A stretch of DNA of 64,000 bases from Rhodovarius crocodyli (GTDB lineage Bacteria; Pseudomonadota; Alphaproteobacteria; Acetobacterales; Acetobacteraceae): assembly GCA_945901085.1 (NCBI GenBank), contig CAMDJV010000005.1, positions 1 through 64,000 of the forward strand, written 5' to 3'. Position 1 is the first letter of the stretch. The number at the start of each line of letters is the position of its first letter. The notes below the pieces were generated by a model that was not told where the DNA came from, did no database searches, and saw nothing but the letters and a program-made list of their open reading frames with translations. The translations under genes and the position numbers were made by a program. Below are positions 18,382 through 27,743 of the stretch, piece by piece.

Positions 18382-20226
18382 ATGAACGCGATGAATTTTG
18401 ACGTGGTGGTGGTGGGCGGTGGCCATGCCGGCTGTGAGGCGGCGGCGGCGGCGGCACGCTGCGGCGCCCGCACCCTGTTGCTGACCCATAAGCTGGACAG
18501 CATCGGCGAGATGTCCTGCAACCCGGCCATTGGCGGGATCGGCAAGGGGCATCTGGTGCGCGAGGTGGATGCGCTCGATGGCATCATGGGCCGCGCCGCT
18601 GATGCTGCCGGCATCCATTTCAAGCTTCTCAACCGCAGCAAGGGCCCGGCGGTGCGTGGCCCGCGTGCCCAGGCCGACCGCAAGCTCTATCGCCAGGCCG
18701 TGCAGGCGCTGTTGGCCGAGACGCCGGGGCTGACCATCATGGCCGAGGCGGTGGAGGGCCTGCTGCCCGGTGCGCGCGGCGTACTGGGCGCCACGGGCGT
18801 GGAATACCGCGCGGGTGCGGTGGTGATCACCACCGGCACCTTTCTGCGCGGTGTCATCCATATTGGCCATGAGCGGCATGCGGCGGGGCGGGTGGGCGAT
18901 GCGCCTGCGGTGGGCCTCGCCTTGGCGCTGGAGGGGCTGGGCCTGCCCATGGCGCGGCTGAAGACCGGCACACCACCGCGCCTCGATGGGCGGACCATCG
19001 ACTGGGCCGTGCTCGAATCCCAGCCCGGCGATGCCGAACCCGAGCCACTCTCCTGGATGACCCAGCGTATCACCAACCGGCAGGTGGCCTGTGGCATCAC
19101 CTATACCAGCGAGACAATGCACGCGCTGATCCGCGCTAATCTGACCGAGAGCGCGGTTTATGGCGGCAGGATCGAGGGTGTGGGGCCGCGCTATTGCCCC
19201 TCCATTGAGGATAAGATTGTCCGCTTCGCCGATAAGCCGCGGCATCAGGTGTTCCTGGAGCCTGAGGGGCTGGATGACCCGACTGTCTATCCCAATGGCA
19301 TCTCCACCAGCCTGCCAGCCGCGATTCAGGCGCAAATGGTGGCGGCTATGCCCGGGCTGGAACGGGCAGTGATCCTGCGGCCGGGCTATGCCATCGAGTA
19401 TGACCATGTCGACCCGCGCGCCCTGCGCCCGACGCTGGAATTGCGCGAGCTGCCAGGGCTGTTCCTGGCCGGGCAGATCAACGGCACCACCGGTTATGAG
19501 GAGGCGGCGGCACAGGGGCTGATGGCAGGGCTGAACGCCGCCCAGCGCGCATCCGGCGCCGAGCCGGATAGGATTCTGCGCCGCGATGAGGCCTATGCCG
19601 GCGTCATGCTGGATGACCTGACCCTGCAGGGTGTGAGCGAGCCCTACCGTATGCTCACCGCGCGCAGTGAGTACCGGCTGCGTCTGCGGGCCGATAATGC
19701 CGGGCTGCGCCTCTCGCAAAAGGGCCTGGCCTGGGGCTGCATCGGGCGTGAGCGCGCCGTCGCATTTTCTGCCTTTGCCTCTGCCGTGGGCGAGGCCCTG
19801 GCCCGCGCTCGGGCTGAGGGTGCAACGCCCGCGGCGTTCCGCGCCGCCGGTGCGCCGGTCAATCTCGACGGCCGTTGGCGCAGCGTGCTGGATGTGCTCG
19901 CCCTGCCCGCCATGCGGCCGGAGGTGATCGAGGCTATGTTCCCCTGGTTACGTGACCTGCCCCCACGGGTGCGCGAGCAGGTGCAGGCCGAGGCGCTCTA
20001 TGGTCCCTATCTGGAGCGGCAGGATGCTGAGTTGCAGATGCTCTCGCGCGAGGAGGCTTTGGCCATCCCCGATGGCATAGACTTCGCGGCCATAGCCGGC
20101 CTCTCGCGGGAGATGCAGGTGCGCCTTGCCAAGGCCCGCCCCGCCACCTTGGGTGGCGCCACCCGCCTGCCTGGCATCACGCCTGCCGCCGTCGCCGCGC
20201 TGGCCGTGCATTTGCGGCGGGCCTGA
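18382..20226 (+). CDS. mnmG: tRNA uridine-5-carboxymethylaminomethyl modification enzyme MnmG
   Basis: MnmG (GidA) is the FAD- and NADH-binding partner of MnmE. The 614-residue protein has the FAD motif [13 protein letters not shown] at the N-terminus, [14 protein letters not shown], and the family block [20 protein letters not shown]. Length is normal. It starts 18 bases after mnmE in a mnmE-mnmG-rsmG-parA-parB operon. Confidence 0.98.
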   Translation: MNAMNFDVVVVGGGHAGCEAAAAAARCGARTLLLTHKLDSIGEMSCNPAIGGIGKGHLVREVDALDGIMGRAADAAGIHFKLLNRSKGPAVRGPRAQADRKLYRQAVQALLAETPGLTIMAEAVEGLLPGARGVLGATGVEYRAGAVVITTGTFLRGVIHIGHERHAAGRVGDAPAVGLALALEGLGLPMARLKTGTPPRLDGRTIDWAVLESQPGDAEPEPLSWMTQRITNRQVACGITYTSETMHALIRANLTESAVYGGRIEGVGPRYCPSIEDKIVRFADKPRHQVFLEPEGLDDPTVYPNGISTSLPAAIQAQMVAAMPGLERAVILRPGYAIEYDHVDPRALRPTLELRELPGLFLAGQINGTTGYEEAAAQGLMAGLNAAQRASGAEPDRILRRDEAYAGVMLDDLTLQGVSEPYRMLTARSEYRLRLRADNAGLRLSQKGLAWGCIGRERAVAFSAFASAVGEALARARAEGATPAAFRAAGAPVNLDGRWRSVLDVLALPAMRPEVIEAMFPWLRDLPPRVREQVQAEALYGPYLERQDAELQMLSREEALAIPDGIDFAAIAGLSREMQVRLAKARPATLGGATRLPGITPAAVAALAVHLRRA

Positions 20227-20231
20227 GGGGC

Positions 20232-20855
20232 GTGTTTCACGTGAAACATCCTATCCCGCCGGCCTTTGATGTTTCACGTGAAACACAAGTGCGGCTTGAT
20301 GCTTATCTGGCGCTGCTGGGGCGGTGGAATGCGCGGATCAACCTTATTGGCCCTTCGCCGCCAGAGACATGGTGGGCGCGGCATATTCAGGATGGCCTGC
20401 AATTGGTGCCGCTGCTGCCTGAGGGCGAAGGGCCGGTGGCTGATTTGGGCAGTGGGGCTGGCCTGCCTGGGCTGATTCTGGCGGCCTGTGTGGCGCGGCC
20501 CATCCATCTGGTTGAGGCCGATCAGCGCAAATGCGCCTTCCTGCGTGAGGCGGCACGGGAAATGGGCCTGGACCATGTGACCATCCATGCGCGGCGAATA
20601 GAGGCCGCAACCCTGCCCCCGCTCGCTGCCGTGACTGCCCGTGCCCTGGCGCCACTGCACAGCCTGCTAGGCCATGCCCATAAATTCCTCGCAAGCGACG
20701 GCCTTGCCATCTTTCCCAAGGGCCGCACGGCCGAAGCCGAGTTGACCGAGGCCACCGCCCGCTGGCACATGGGCGTGGAGCGCTTCACCAGCCGCACCGA
20801 AGCCGATGCCACCATCCTCCTGATCCGAGAATTGCGCCCTGTCGTCATCGCCTGA
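20232..20855 (+). CDS. rsmG: 16S rRNA m7G527 methyltransferase RsmG
   Basis: RsmG (GidB) methylates N7 of G527 of 16S rRNA. The product is 207 residues from GTG 20232; an in-frame GTG at 20241 would give 204. The SAM-binding motif I is VADLGSGAGLPG, followed by the acidic strand HLVEADQRK. The N-terminus, FHVKHPIPPAFDVSRETQ, is the translation of two parS sites, so it is constrained by ParB binding as well as by protein function. It is followed by parA, whose probable start lies inside the end of rsmG. Confidence 0.95.
   Translation: MFHVKHPIPPAFDVSRETQVRLDAYLALLGRWNARINLIGPSPPETWWARHIQDGLQLVPLLPEGEGPVADLGSGAGLPGLILAACVARPIHLVEADQRKCAFLREAAREMGLDHVTIHARRIEAATLPPLAAVTARALAPLHSLLGHAHKFLASDGLAIFPKGRTAEAELTEATARWHMGVERFTSRTEADATILLIRELRPVVIA
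20233..20248. promoter_or_regulatory. parS centromere site 1
   Basis: A perfect 16-base palindrome, TGTTTCACGTGAAACA, the broadly conserved chromosomal parS bound by ParB. It covers the first codons of rsmG, read as FHVKH. It lies 0.6 kb from parA. Confidence 0.95.
20270..20285. promoter_or_regulatory. parS centromere site 2
   Basis: A second perfect TGTTTCACGTGAAACA, 37 bases after the first and in a different reading phase of rsmG (read as DVSRET). Paired sites favour ParB loading and spreading. Confidence 0.95.
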
Positions 20856-21624
20856 ACCCTCCGCCCCGCGGATTCTCGCCGTCGCCAACCATAAAGGCGG
20901 CGTCGGCAATACCACGACCGCGGTGAATTTGGCCGCCGCCCTCGCCGCGCGCTGCAAAATCCTGCTGATAGATCTCGACCCGCAGGGCAATGCCTCCACA
21001 GGCCTGGGGGTGAACCGTGCGACGCGGCGCACCGGCACCTATGCCATGCTGGTGGAAGGCCGCCCGTTGGCGGAGGTGGCGCGGCCCACCCCTATCCCCA
21101 ATCTAAGCATTGTTCCGGCCGATCCTGACCTCGCAGGCGGCGAACTTGAATTGGTTGATTTGGAGGGCCGCGAACACCGCCTGCGCCGCGCGCTGGAGGG
21201 GGTGAATGGCTATGACTGGGTGATCCTGGATTGCCCCCCCTCCCTTGGCTTGCTCACCCTCAACGCCCTGGTGGCCGCGCATTCCGTGCTGGTGCCATTG
21301 CAGGCCGAGTTCTACGCGCTGGAAGGCGTCTCTCAGATCACCCAGACGATTGAGCGCGTGCGCCGCGCCCTCAACCCGCGCCTGGCGCTGGAGGGCATTG
21401 CGCTGACGATGTTCGACCGCCGCAACAACCTCTCCGAGGCGGTGGAGAGCGATGTGCGCCAGCATTTCGGCGCCAAGGTGTTCGATACGATTATCCCCCG
21501 CAATGTGCGGGTATCCGAGGCCCCCTCGCACGGCCTGCCGGTCACCATCTATGATATCCGCTCCCCCGGTGCGCAGGCTTATATAGCCCTTGCAGCCGAA
21601 TTACTGCGACGGAACCGCGCATGA
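20839..21624 (+). CDS. parA: Chromosome partitioning ATPase ParA (P-loop Lys replaced by Asn)
   Basis: ParA is the Walker-type ATPase that moves ParB-parS complexes. From a CTG at 20839 the product is 261 residues. The deviant Walker A reads KGGVGNTTT (19-27): the signature Lys19 is kept, but the phosphate-binding lysine is Asn24 (codon AAT at 20908-20910). The other motifs are intact: LLIDLDPQGNAS, VILDCPPSLG, the SEAPSHG loop and the C-terminal helix. No ATG, GTG or TTG occurs between the in-frame stop at 20821 and the Walker motif, so CTG 20839 is the best start; it overlaps rsmG by 17 bases. The stop overlaps parB (ATGA). Confidence 0.92.
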   Translation: MSSSPEPSAPRILAVANHKGGVGNTTTAVNLAAALAARCKILLIDLDPQGNASTGLGVNRATRRTGTYAMLVEGRPLAEVARPTPIPNLSIVPADPDLAGGELELVDLEGREHRLRRALEGVNGYDWVILDCPPSLGLLTLNALVAAHSVLVPLQAEFYALEGVSQITQTIERVRRALNPRLALEGIALTMFDRRNNLSEAVESDVRQHFGAKVFDTIIPRNVRVSEAPSHGLPVTIYDIRSPGAQAYIALAAELLRRNRA

Positions 21625-22460
21625 CCAAGCCACCCCGCCTCGGCAAAGGCCTCTCGGCACTCTTGGGCGATGTGGCCGAAGCGGCCGCGCATGAAGGTGT
21701 GCGGACCCTGCCCGTCACGGCGCTCGAGCCTGGCCCCTTTCAGGCCCGCGGCCCGATGGATGCCGATGCGCTGGAGGAACTCGCGGCCTCCATCCGCCGC
21801 CATGGCGTCCTGCAGCCCATCCTGGTGCGCCCGCGCCCGCAATCGCCCGGCCGCTATGAGATCATCGGCGGCGAGCGCCGCTGGCGCGCCGCCCAGGCCG
21901 CGCATCTGCATGAGGTGCCTGTCGTCGTGCGCGATTTTGATGATCGTGAGGCGATGGCGGCGGGCCTAGTCGAGAACCTGCAGCGTGAGGATCTCAACGC
22001 GCTTGAAGAGGCTGAAGGCTACCACCGCCTGATCGAACAATTTGGCCTCACGCAGCAGGCGCTCAGCGAGGTCATTGGCAAGTCCCGCCCACATATCGCC
22101 AATACGCTGCGCCTGCTCTCCCTGCCCGAGCGCGTGCGCGACCTGCTGCGTGACGGTGCGCTGACCGCAGGCCATGCCCGCGCCGTGCTGGCCGCAACCG
22201 ACCCTGTGGCGGTGGCATTGCAGGTGGTGGATCGTGGCCTGAATGTCCGTCAGGCAGAGGCCTTGGCCAATGCGAGACCGGCAATCCAGCCAGAGCGCAG
22301 GACAGATCCTGAGACCCGCGCGCTGGAACGCGAGTTATCCCAGCATCTCGGCCTGCAGGTGGCCGTGCAGCACAATGGCAAATCCGGCCAGGTGGTGATC
22401 AAGTATCGCAATCTGGACCAGTTGGATGGGCTGATCCGCCTGCTCAAGCCCGAGGGCTGA
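21621..22460 (+). CDS. parB: Chromosome partitioning protein ParB
   Basis: ParB is the parS-binding CTP switch. The 279-residue protein has an N-terminal ParA-interacting segment (RLGKGLSALLGD), the CTP-binding box GERRWRAA at 84-91, ENLQREDLN, a helix-turn-helix at about 143-165 (LTQQALSEVIGKSRPHIANT), and a C-terminal dimerisation domain. It starts at ATG 21621 inside the parA stop. Its conserved motifs look functional, which matters for judging the ParA substitution. Confidence 0.97.
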   Translation: MTKPPRLGKGLSALLGDVAEAAAHEGVRTLPVTALEPGPFQARGPMDADALEELAASIRRHGVLQPILVRPRPQSPGRYEIIGGERRWRAAQAAHLHEVPVVVRDFDDREAMAAGLVENLQREDLNALEEAEGYHRLIEQFGLTQQALSEVIGKSRPHIANTLRLLSLPERVRDLLRDGALTAGHARAVLAATDPVAVALQVVDRGLNVRQAEALANARPAIQPERRTDPETRALERELSQHLGLQVAVQHNGKSGQVVIKYRNLDQLDGLIRLLKPEG

Positions 22461-22461
22461 T

Positions 22462-22486
22462 CCTATCGGGCCCACCGCCCGATAGG
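22462..22486. terminator. Bidirectional terminator-like hairpin
   Basis: Perfect 10-base stem CCTATCGGGC / GCCCGATAGG with loop CCACC, starting one base after the parB stop and ending 14 bases before the scoB stop on the other strand. There is no T-tract on either side, so it may act as a structural barrier or a processing end for both convergent transcripts. Confidence 0.7.
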
Positions 22487-22500
22487 GAACTCACGCCGCC

Positions 22501-23142
22501 TCAATTGGCGACGCGGAATTCAGCCTCAGTCTTTTCCCGCACTTCCTCGAGCGTCACACCCGGCGCCAGTTCGATCAGCGCCATGCCAGCATCGCCGCGG
22601 CGGTCGATGGTGAAGACGCCGAGTTCGGTGATCACCATATCCACCACCCGCGCGCCGGTGAGTGGCAGGTTGCACGCCTTCAGCAGCTTGGGCTTGCCAC
22701 CGGCCGTGTGCTCCATCAGCACCACCACGCGCTTCACACCGGCCACCAGATCCATGGCGCCGCCCATGCCCTTGACCATCTTGCCGGGGATCATCCAATT
22801 CGCCAGATCGCCATTCTGCGCCACCTGCAGCGCGCCCAGGATGGACAGGTCGATATGCCCGCCGCGGATCATGGCGAAACTGTCGGCACTGGAGAAAATG
22901 CTGGTGGTGGGCAGCATCGTCACCGTCTGCTTGCCGGCATTGATGATGTCGGCATCCTCCTCCCCCTCATGGGGGAAGGCGCCGATGCCGAGCATGCCAT
23001 TCTCGCTCTGCAACTGCACCGACACACCGGCGGGGATATGATTCGCCACCAGGGTGGGAATGCCGATGCCTAGGTTCACATAGAACCCGTCATCCAGTTC
23101 GCGCGCCGCGCGGGCGGCCATTTCGTCGCGATTCCAGGGCAT
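22501..23142 (-). CDS. scoB: 3-oxoacid CoA-transferase subunit B
   Basis: The beta subunit of succinyl-CoA:3-ketoacid CoA-transferase, which activates acetoacetate for ketone-body use. The 213-residue protein starts MPWNRDEMA; the catalytic glutamate is Glu47 in [10 protein letters not shown]. The frame extends 43 codons upstream into scoA, but family length and start support ATG 23142. It follows scoA by 10 bases. A link to PHB metabolism with phaB (46.2 kb) is plausible. Confidence 0.95.
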   Translation of the reverse strand: MPWNRDEMAARAARELDDGFYVNLGIGIPTLVANHIPAGVSVQLQSENGMLGIGAFPHEGEEDADIINAGKQTVTMLPTTSIFSSADSFAMIRGGHIDLSILGALQVAQNGDLANWMIPGKMVKGMGGAMDLVAGVKRVVVLMEHTAGGKPKLLKACNLPLTGARVVDMVITELGVFTIDRRGDAGMALIELAPGVTLEEVREKTEAEFRVAN

Positions 23143-23152
23143 GGGTCTCTCC

Positions 23153-23860
23153 TTACGCCGCCTTGGGCGTGATGGTGCGGTTCTCGATGCGCTTCTCGAA
23201 GTCAGCCGGGCATTCGATGATGCGCTTGACGTAAACGCCGGGGGTGATGATGTGGTCGGGGTCGATCTCACCGGGCTGCACCAGATGCTCCACCTGCGCC
23301 ACGGTCAGTCGGGCGGCGGTGGCCATCATCGGGTTGAAGTTCCGGGCGGTGCGGCGATAGACGAGGTTGCCCTCCATATCGCCCTTCCAGGCATGCACCA
23401 GGGCCAGGTCAGCCACGATGCCGCGTTCCATGATATAGGTTTCCCCATCAAATACTTGGGTGGGCTTGCCCTCGGCCACCTTGGTGCCCACGCCGGTCTT
23501 GGTGAAGAAGGCGGGAATACCCGCACCGCCGGCGCGGATGCGCTCAGCCAGCGTGCCTTGCGGGTTGAATTCGATCTCCAACTCACCGGCGAGGAATTGC
23601 CTGGCGAATTCGGCATTCTCCCCCACATAGCTGGCGATCATTTTCTTCACCTGCCGGGTGCGAAGCAGCTTACCGAGGCCCACATCGTCAATGCCGGCAT
23701 TGTTGGACACAATGGTGAGGTCCTTGACCCCCGAATCGCGGATAGCGTCGATCAGCAGTGAGGGAATTCCGCATAGTCCAAAGCCCCCGGAATGAATCAT
23801 CATGCCATCGCGCAGCACGCCGGCCAGTGCGGCCACCGCATCAGGATATACCTTGCCCAT
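23153..23860 (-). CDS. scoA: 3-oxoacid CoA-transferase subunit A
   Basis: The alpha subunit of the same CoA-transferase. The 235-residue protein begins [12 protein letters not shown] and has the CoA-binding motif [10 protein letters not shown] in its first 35 residues, and SNNAGIDD. It is the first gene of the scoA-scoB operon and divergent from the tRNA-Ala gene. Upstream, GTTTCACG at about 23880 is half of a parS-like palindrome but not a site. Confidence 0.95.
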   Translation of the reverse strand: MGKVYPDAVAALAGVLRDGMMIHSGGFGLCGIPSLLIDAIRDSGVKDLTIVSNNAGIDDVGLGKLLRTRQVKKMIASYVGENAEFARQFLAGELEIEFNPQGTLAERIRAGGAGIPAFFTKTGVGTKVAEGKPTQVFDGETYIMERGIVADLALVHAWKGDMEGNLVYRRTARNFNPMMATAARLTVAQVEHLVQPGEIDPDHIITPGVYVKRIIECPADFEKRIENRTITPKAA

Positions 23861-23924
23861 TCCCCGGCCTTCTCAAGCTGTTTCACGCAGCAACCTAGCG
23901 ATGCGACTTCTTGCGGGGAAGGGG

Positions 23925-23953
23925 TTGCGCGCTTTCTCGATGGGGTCTAGATG
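23925..23953 (+). promoter_or_regulatory. Possible tRNA-Ala promoter
   Basis: TTGCGC (23925-23930) and TAGATG (23948-23953) are 17 bases apart, ending 13 bases before the tRNA 5' end. Both hexamers are weak matches; support comes mainly from the position. Confidence 0.3.
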
Positions 23954-23966
23954 CTCGTCTCCCAGG

Positions 23967-24042
23967 GGGGCCATAGCTCAGTTGGTAGAGCGCTTGAATG
24001 GCATTCAAGAGGTCGACGGTTCGATTCCGTTTGGCTCCACCA
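23967..24042 (+). tRNA. tRNA-Ala (anticodon GGC)
   Basis: A 76-base tRNA with the 3' CCA encoded. The acceptor stem GGGGCCA pairs with TGGCTCC (one G-T pair); D-arm AGCTCAGTTGGTAGAGC; anticodon stem CTTGA/TCAAG with loop ATGGCAT, anticodon GGC (reads GCC); T-arm with GGTTCGATTCC. This serves the commonest alanine codon of a GC-rich genome. Confidence 0.97.
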
Positions 24043-24237
24043 AGCAATCCCCCAGATTTCAGTAAAATCAGCCGCTTCATTTCCGCTCTGCCGGGGAAAA
24101 CCACCTCGGCCTTGCTGAGGCCATGACGCATGGCGGCCCCGGCTTCGCCCCCTCCCCCTGCAGTCCACGTGAACAACCGCCCCACCCACGCGAAGCAGCG
24201 GCGATGACTGAACCCCCGCAGGCTGCTAGAACGAACC

Positions 24238-27009
24238 GTGTCCAAGCCTCGCCCTCCCCAGCCACCGCGCCTGCTACTGCCCGATGCGCCCGCGCTGGTG
24301 GCTGGCGCCGGCCGCGCCACCTTGCTGACGCCCGATGGCGAGGTACTAACGCCCCCCCTGGGTTCAGCCCTGGCCGAGGCCCTGGCCGGGCTGCCGCCGC
24401 CGCTGCTGGTGCATGCGCCGGCCACCGCAAGGCGGTTGGATCTGCCCGCCTTCATCGATGCGTTTGACCTTCTTGAGCTCTTCGCCTTCTGCATGCCGGG
24501 GTGCCTGGCAGCCCCCACGCCGCGCGGCTTGGCCATCGCGCTCGACCTGCCGGTGCCAGCCGATGATGCCGATGCCGCCGCCCTATTGCCCGAGATAGCC
24601 ACCACGCTGCTGCGCGCTTTGGCCGAGACCCGGGCGAGCAGCGCCGGCGCCGATGCCGCCGCCATGGCCGCCCAGTTGAAAGCCACCACCGGCTGGCCCT
24701 GGGCCGAGAGCGTGCTGGCGGCGCTCGGTGCGCCCGATGCACGGCCCGACCGCAACGCCTTTCGCCCCTGGCGGCGTCTGCCGGAATGGGAGGATGAGGC
24801 ACCGCCGCCGCCGCCGGCCAGCCATGGCGTCACCCAGGCCGAGGCGCGCGCCCGGCTGGCCGCCATGCTGGGCGAGGGCGCGGAGCAGCGGCCCAGCCAG
24901 GCCGATTACGCCTCCGCCGCCTCCGCCGCCTTCATGCCGCGCGAGGCCGAGGGCCAGCCCAACTTCGTGCTGGCCGAGGCCGGCACCGGCACCGGCAAGA
25001 CACTGGGCTATATCGCCCCCGCCTCGCTTTGGGCCGAGAAGAACGGCGCGCCGGTCTGGCTTTCCACCTATACCCGCAACCTCCAGCGGCAATTGGACCA
25101 GGAATTGGCCCGGCTTTATCCGGACCCGGAGGAGCGCCGCGCCCGGGTGGTGGTGCGCAAGGGGCGGGAGAATTATCTCTGCCTGCTCAATCTGGAGGAG
25201 GTGCAGGGGCAAATCTCCCTGCGCGAGGCAGCGCTGCCGTTGGCACTGGCCTGCCGCTGGGCCACCGCCACGCGCGATGGTGATATTGTCGGCGGTGATT
25301 TTCCCGGCTGGATCATGGAGCTGTTCGGCGGCGCGGTGATTGGCCAATTGGCCGATAGGCGCGGTGAATGCATCCGCAGCGCCTGCACGCATTACCGCAA
25401 ATGCTATGTCGAGCATTCCATCCGCCGGGCGAAATCGGCGCGGCTGGTGGTGGCCAATCATGCACTGGTCATGGTGCAGGCGGCACTGGGCGGCGGCGAG
25501 GATGGGCGGCCGCTGCGCTATGTTTTCGATGAGGGGCATCATGTGTTCGATGCCGCCGATGGCGCCTTCTCGGCAGCAATCTCGGGATTTGAGACGGCGG
25601 AAATGCGCCGCTGGCTGCTGGGCGCCGAGGGCGGGCGTTCCCGCGCCAAGGGGTTGCAGCGCCGGATCGAGGATCTGGCCGGCGATATCCCCGATCTGCT
25701 GGCCCCTCTGGAGGCAGCGCTGCAGGCCGCCCGGGCACTGCCCCAGCAGGGCTGGCAATCCCGCCTGGCCGAGGGCGGCATCCCCCACCCGACCGAGGAT
25801 TTCCTGCGCGCCATCCGCGCCCAGGTGCTCGCCCGCGCCAAGGATGATGACGGGCAATATGGCATCGAATGCGACCTGCACCCAATGAACCCGGAGATGG
25901 CCGAGACCGCAGCGGCGCTGGAACGCGCCCTGGCCCGGCTGGAAGAGCCGCTGAAGACCTTGGCCGGCCGGCTGCAGGCCAAGCTGGATGACAACCCCGA
26001 AGAGCTGGAACTGGCCGAGAAAATCCGGCTGGAGACGGCCATTCGCGGCATTGAGCGGCGGGTGCTGCTGCCACTCGGCGCCTGGCGCAGCATGCTCAAT
26101 GGGCTTGGCAATATGCCCGAGCCCGGCACCCGCCCGCTCATGGTGGATTGGCTGGCCCTGACCCGGCGCGAGGCGCGCGATATTGATGCCGGCATGCACC
26201 GCCATTGGCTGGACCCGACGCAGCCCTTCGCCATGCAGGTTGCAGCCCCCGCGCATGGGCTGCTCATCACCTCGGCCACGCTGCGCGACGGCTTGCCCGA
26301 GCAGGATATGGAGGAGAGCTGGCGCACCGCCGAGGCGCGCACCGGCGCCGCCCATCTGCCCATGCCCGCCCTGCGCGCCGCCCTGCCCAGCCCCTTCGAC
26401 TATCCAGGCCAGACCCGCGCCTTCGTGGTGACCGATGTGGATAAGGCGCGCACGCCGCAGGTGGCGGCGGCCATGCAGGGGCTGTTCATGGCCGCTGGCG
26501 GCGGGGGGTTGGGGCTATTCACCGCCATTCGCCGGCTGCGCGAGGTGGCGCGCATCATCGCCCCCAGCCTGGAGGGGATGGGCATCCCGCTTTACGCCCA
26601 GCATGTGGATGCGATGGACAATGCCACCTTGGTGGATGTGTTCCGCGCCGAGGAAAATTCCTGCCTGCTGGGCACGGATGCGATGCGCGATGGGGTGGAT
26701 GTGCCCGGGCGTTCGCTGCGGCTGCTGGTCTATGACCGGGTGCCCTGGCCTCGGCCAACCATATTGCACCGCGAGCGGCGGACCCATCTGAGCGAGGGCG
26801 ACCCCAAGGGCTATGATGATGCCCAGGCCCGGCACAAGCTGCGCCAGGGTTTTGGCCGGCTGATCCGCCGCGGCGATGACCGGGGGGTTTTCGTGCTGCT
26901 CGACAAGAGCGCGCCCTCGCGGCTGCTGGCGGGGCTGCCGGTGGTGCCACGGCGCGTTACCCTGCGCGAGGCGCTGGAAGAGACCCGCGGCTTTCTCGCC
27001 TCGGGCTGA
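24238..27009 (+). CDS. DinG/YoaA-type ATP-dependent DNA helicase
   Basis: A superfamily 2, XPD-like 5'-3' helicase of 923 residues from GTG 24238. It has Walker A EAGTGTGKT (247-255), Fe-S cysteines around Cys315, 378, 383 and 389 (GECIRSACTHYRKC), a DEGH box (431-434), and a C-terminal motif VI QGFGRLIRRGDDRG. The first 200 residues carry no domain that I recognise and end in a proline run. Such helicases resolve R-loops or damaged forks. Upstream, 195 bases separate it from tRNA-Ala, with no recognisable promoter or LexA box. Confidence 0.88.
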   Translation: MSKPRPPQPPRLLLPDAPALVAGAGRATLLTPDGEVLTPPLGSALAEALAGLPPPLLVHAPATARRLDLPAFIDAFDLLELFAFCMPGCLAAPTPRGLAIALDLPVPADDADAAALLPEIATTLLRALAETRASSAGADAAAMAAQLKATTGWPWAESVLAALGAPDARPDRNAFRPWRRLPEWEDEAPPPPPASHGVTQAEARARLAAMLGEGAEQRPSQADYASAASAAFMPREAEGQPNFVLAEAGTGTGKTLGYIAPASLWAEKNGAPVWLSTYTRNLQRQLDQELARLYPDPEERRARVVVRKGRENYLCLLNLEEVQGQISLREAALPLALACRWATATRDGDIVGGDFPGWIMELFGGAVIGQLADRRGECIRSACTHYRKCYVEHSIRRAKSARLVVANHALVMVQAALGGGEDGRPLRYVFDEGHHVFDAADGAFSAAISGFETAEMRRWLLGAEGGRSRAKGLQRRIEDLAGDIPDLLAPLEAALQAARALPQQGWQSRLAEGGIPHPTEDFLRAIRAQVLARAKDDDGQYGIECDLHPMNPEMAETAAALERALARLEEPLKTLAGRLQAKLDDNPEELELAEKIRLETAIRGIERRVLLPLGAWRSMLNGLGNMPEPGTRPLMVDWLALTRREARDIDAGMHRHWLDPTQPFAMQVAAPAHGLLITSATLRDGLPEQDMEESWRTAEARTGAAHLPMPALRAALPSPFDYPGQTRAFVVTDVDKARTPQVAAAMQGLFMAAGGGGLGLFTAIRRLREVARIIAPSLEGMGIPLYAQHVDAMDNATLVDVFRAEENSCLLGTDAMRDGVDVPGRSLRLLVYDRVPWPRPTILHRERRTHLSEGDPKGYDDAQARHKLRQGFGRLIRRGDDRGVFVLLDKSAPSRLLAGLPVVPRRVTLREALEETRGFLASG

Positions 27010-27024
27010 GCTGGGCGCGCGCTG

Positions 27025-27672
27025 TCAGATATTGCGGAGCATGGCATGGACGGCGGCGACATCCGCCGCCACCGGATTATCCAGCGCCATATGCGGCGCG
27101 CCATAGCCCCAGCCGGCGAAAATGCCCGGAATGCCGGCGCCGCGCGCGGCCAGCATGTCATTGGCATGGTCCCCCAGCATCACCGCGCGGCCACCACCGG
27201 CCAGGCCCATGGTGGCCAGCAAATGCGCGGGGTCTGGCTTGCGGGTGGGGAATGAATCGCCGCCGCCAATGGCGCGGAATTTCTCCGCCACGCCGAAATG
27301 CGCCAGCACCGCCCGGGCGGGGATAACGGGTTTGTTGGTGCAAACGGCAAGCCGCCAGCCCTCGGCCAGCAGCGCCTCCAGCAGGGCGGTGATGCCGGGA
27401 AAGAGTTGGGTGAGCGGCCCGCCTTCCAGATCGGGGTCGGCGATGAAACCCTCCACCGCGCCGGGCGGCACCTCGCGCCCACGGGCGGCGAAGGCGCGTT
27501 CGCACAGCACGCGCGCGCCATCGCCGATCATCGGGATGACCTCGGCTAGGGTCAGCGGCGCCAGGCCATGCAGAGCGAGTTGGCGGTTGGCCGCCACACG
27601 GATATCGGGTGCCGTATCCAGCAGGGTTCCATCGAGGTCGAAAACGGCGAGACGGTTCATATCCGCTGCCAT
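27025..27672 (-). CDS. gph: Phosphoglycolate phosphatase (HAD family)
   Basis: Gph dephosphorylates 2-phosphoglycolate arising from DNA repair or oxygenation. The 215-residue HAD protein has motif I FDLDGTLLDT near the N-terminus, motif II VCTNKP, motif III Lys in TRKPDP, and motif IV MLGDHANDM. Start is at ATG 27672; the internal MNRLAVF (27660) is an alternative. It is convergent with the helicase and divergent from glmU. A related HAD substrate cannot be excluded. Confidence 0.88.
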   Translation of the reverse strand: MAADMNRLAVFDLDGTLLDTAPDIRVAANRQLALHGLAPLTLAEVIPMIGDGARVLCERAFAARGREVPPGAVEGFIADPDLEGGPLTQLFPGITALLEALLAEGWRLAVCTNKPVIPARAVLAHFGVAEKFRAIGGGDSFPTRKPDPAHLLATMGLAGGGRAVMLGDHANDMLAARGAGIPGIFAGWGYGAPHMALDNPVAADVAAVHAMLRNI

Positions 27673-27743
27673 GCCACATCGGGCAAAGAATGTTCAACCC
27701 GGCAGGGCTTGCGGTGTGCTCTGGCCTGCGGCACGCATGAACC

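Noticed and set aside
23878-23890. Half of a parS-like palindrome (GTTTCACG) before scoA
   Set aside because: The second half does not match; not a ParB site.
24043-24237. Attachment site or integrated element at the tRNA-Ala 3' end
   Set aside because: No repeat of the tRNA 3' end seen downstream and no integrase in the window.
24200-24240. LexA box before the DinG-type helicase (GAACGAACC)
   Set aside because: The two GAAC are adjacent, not separated by seven bases.
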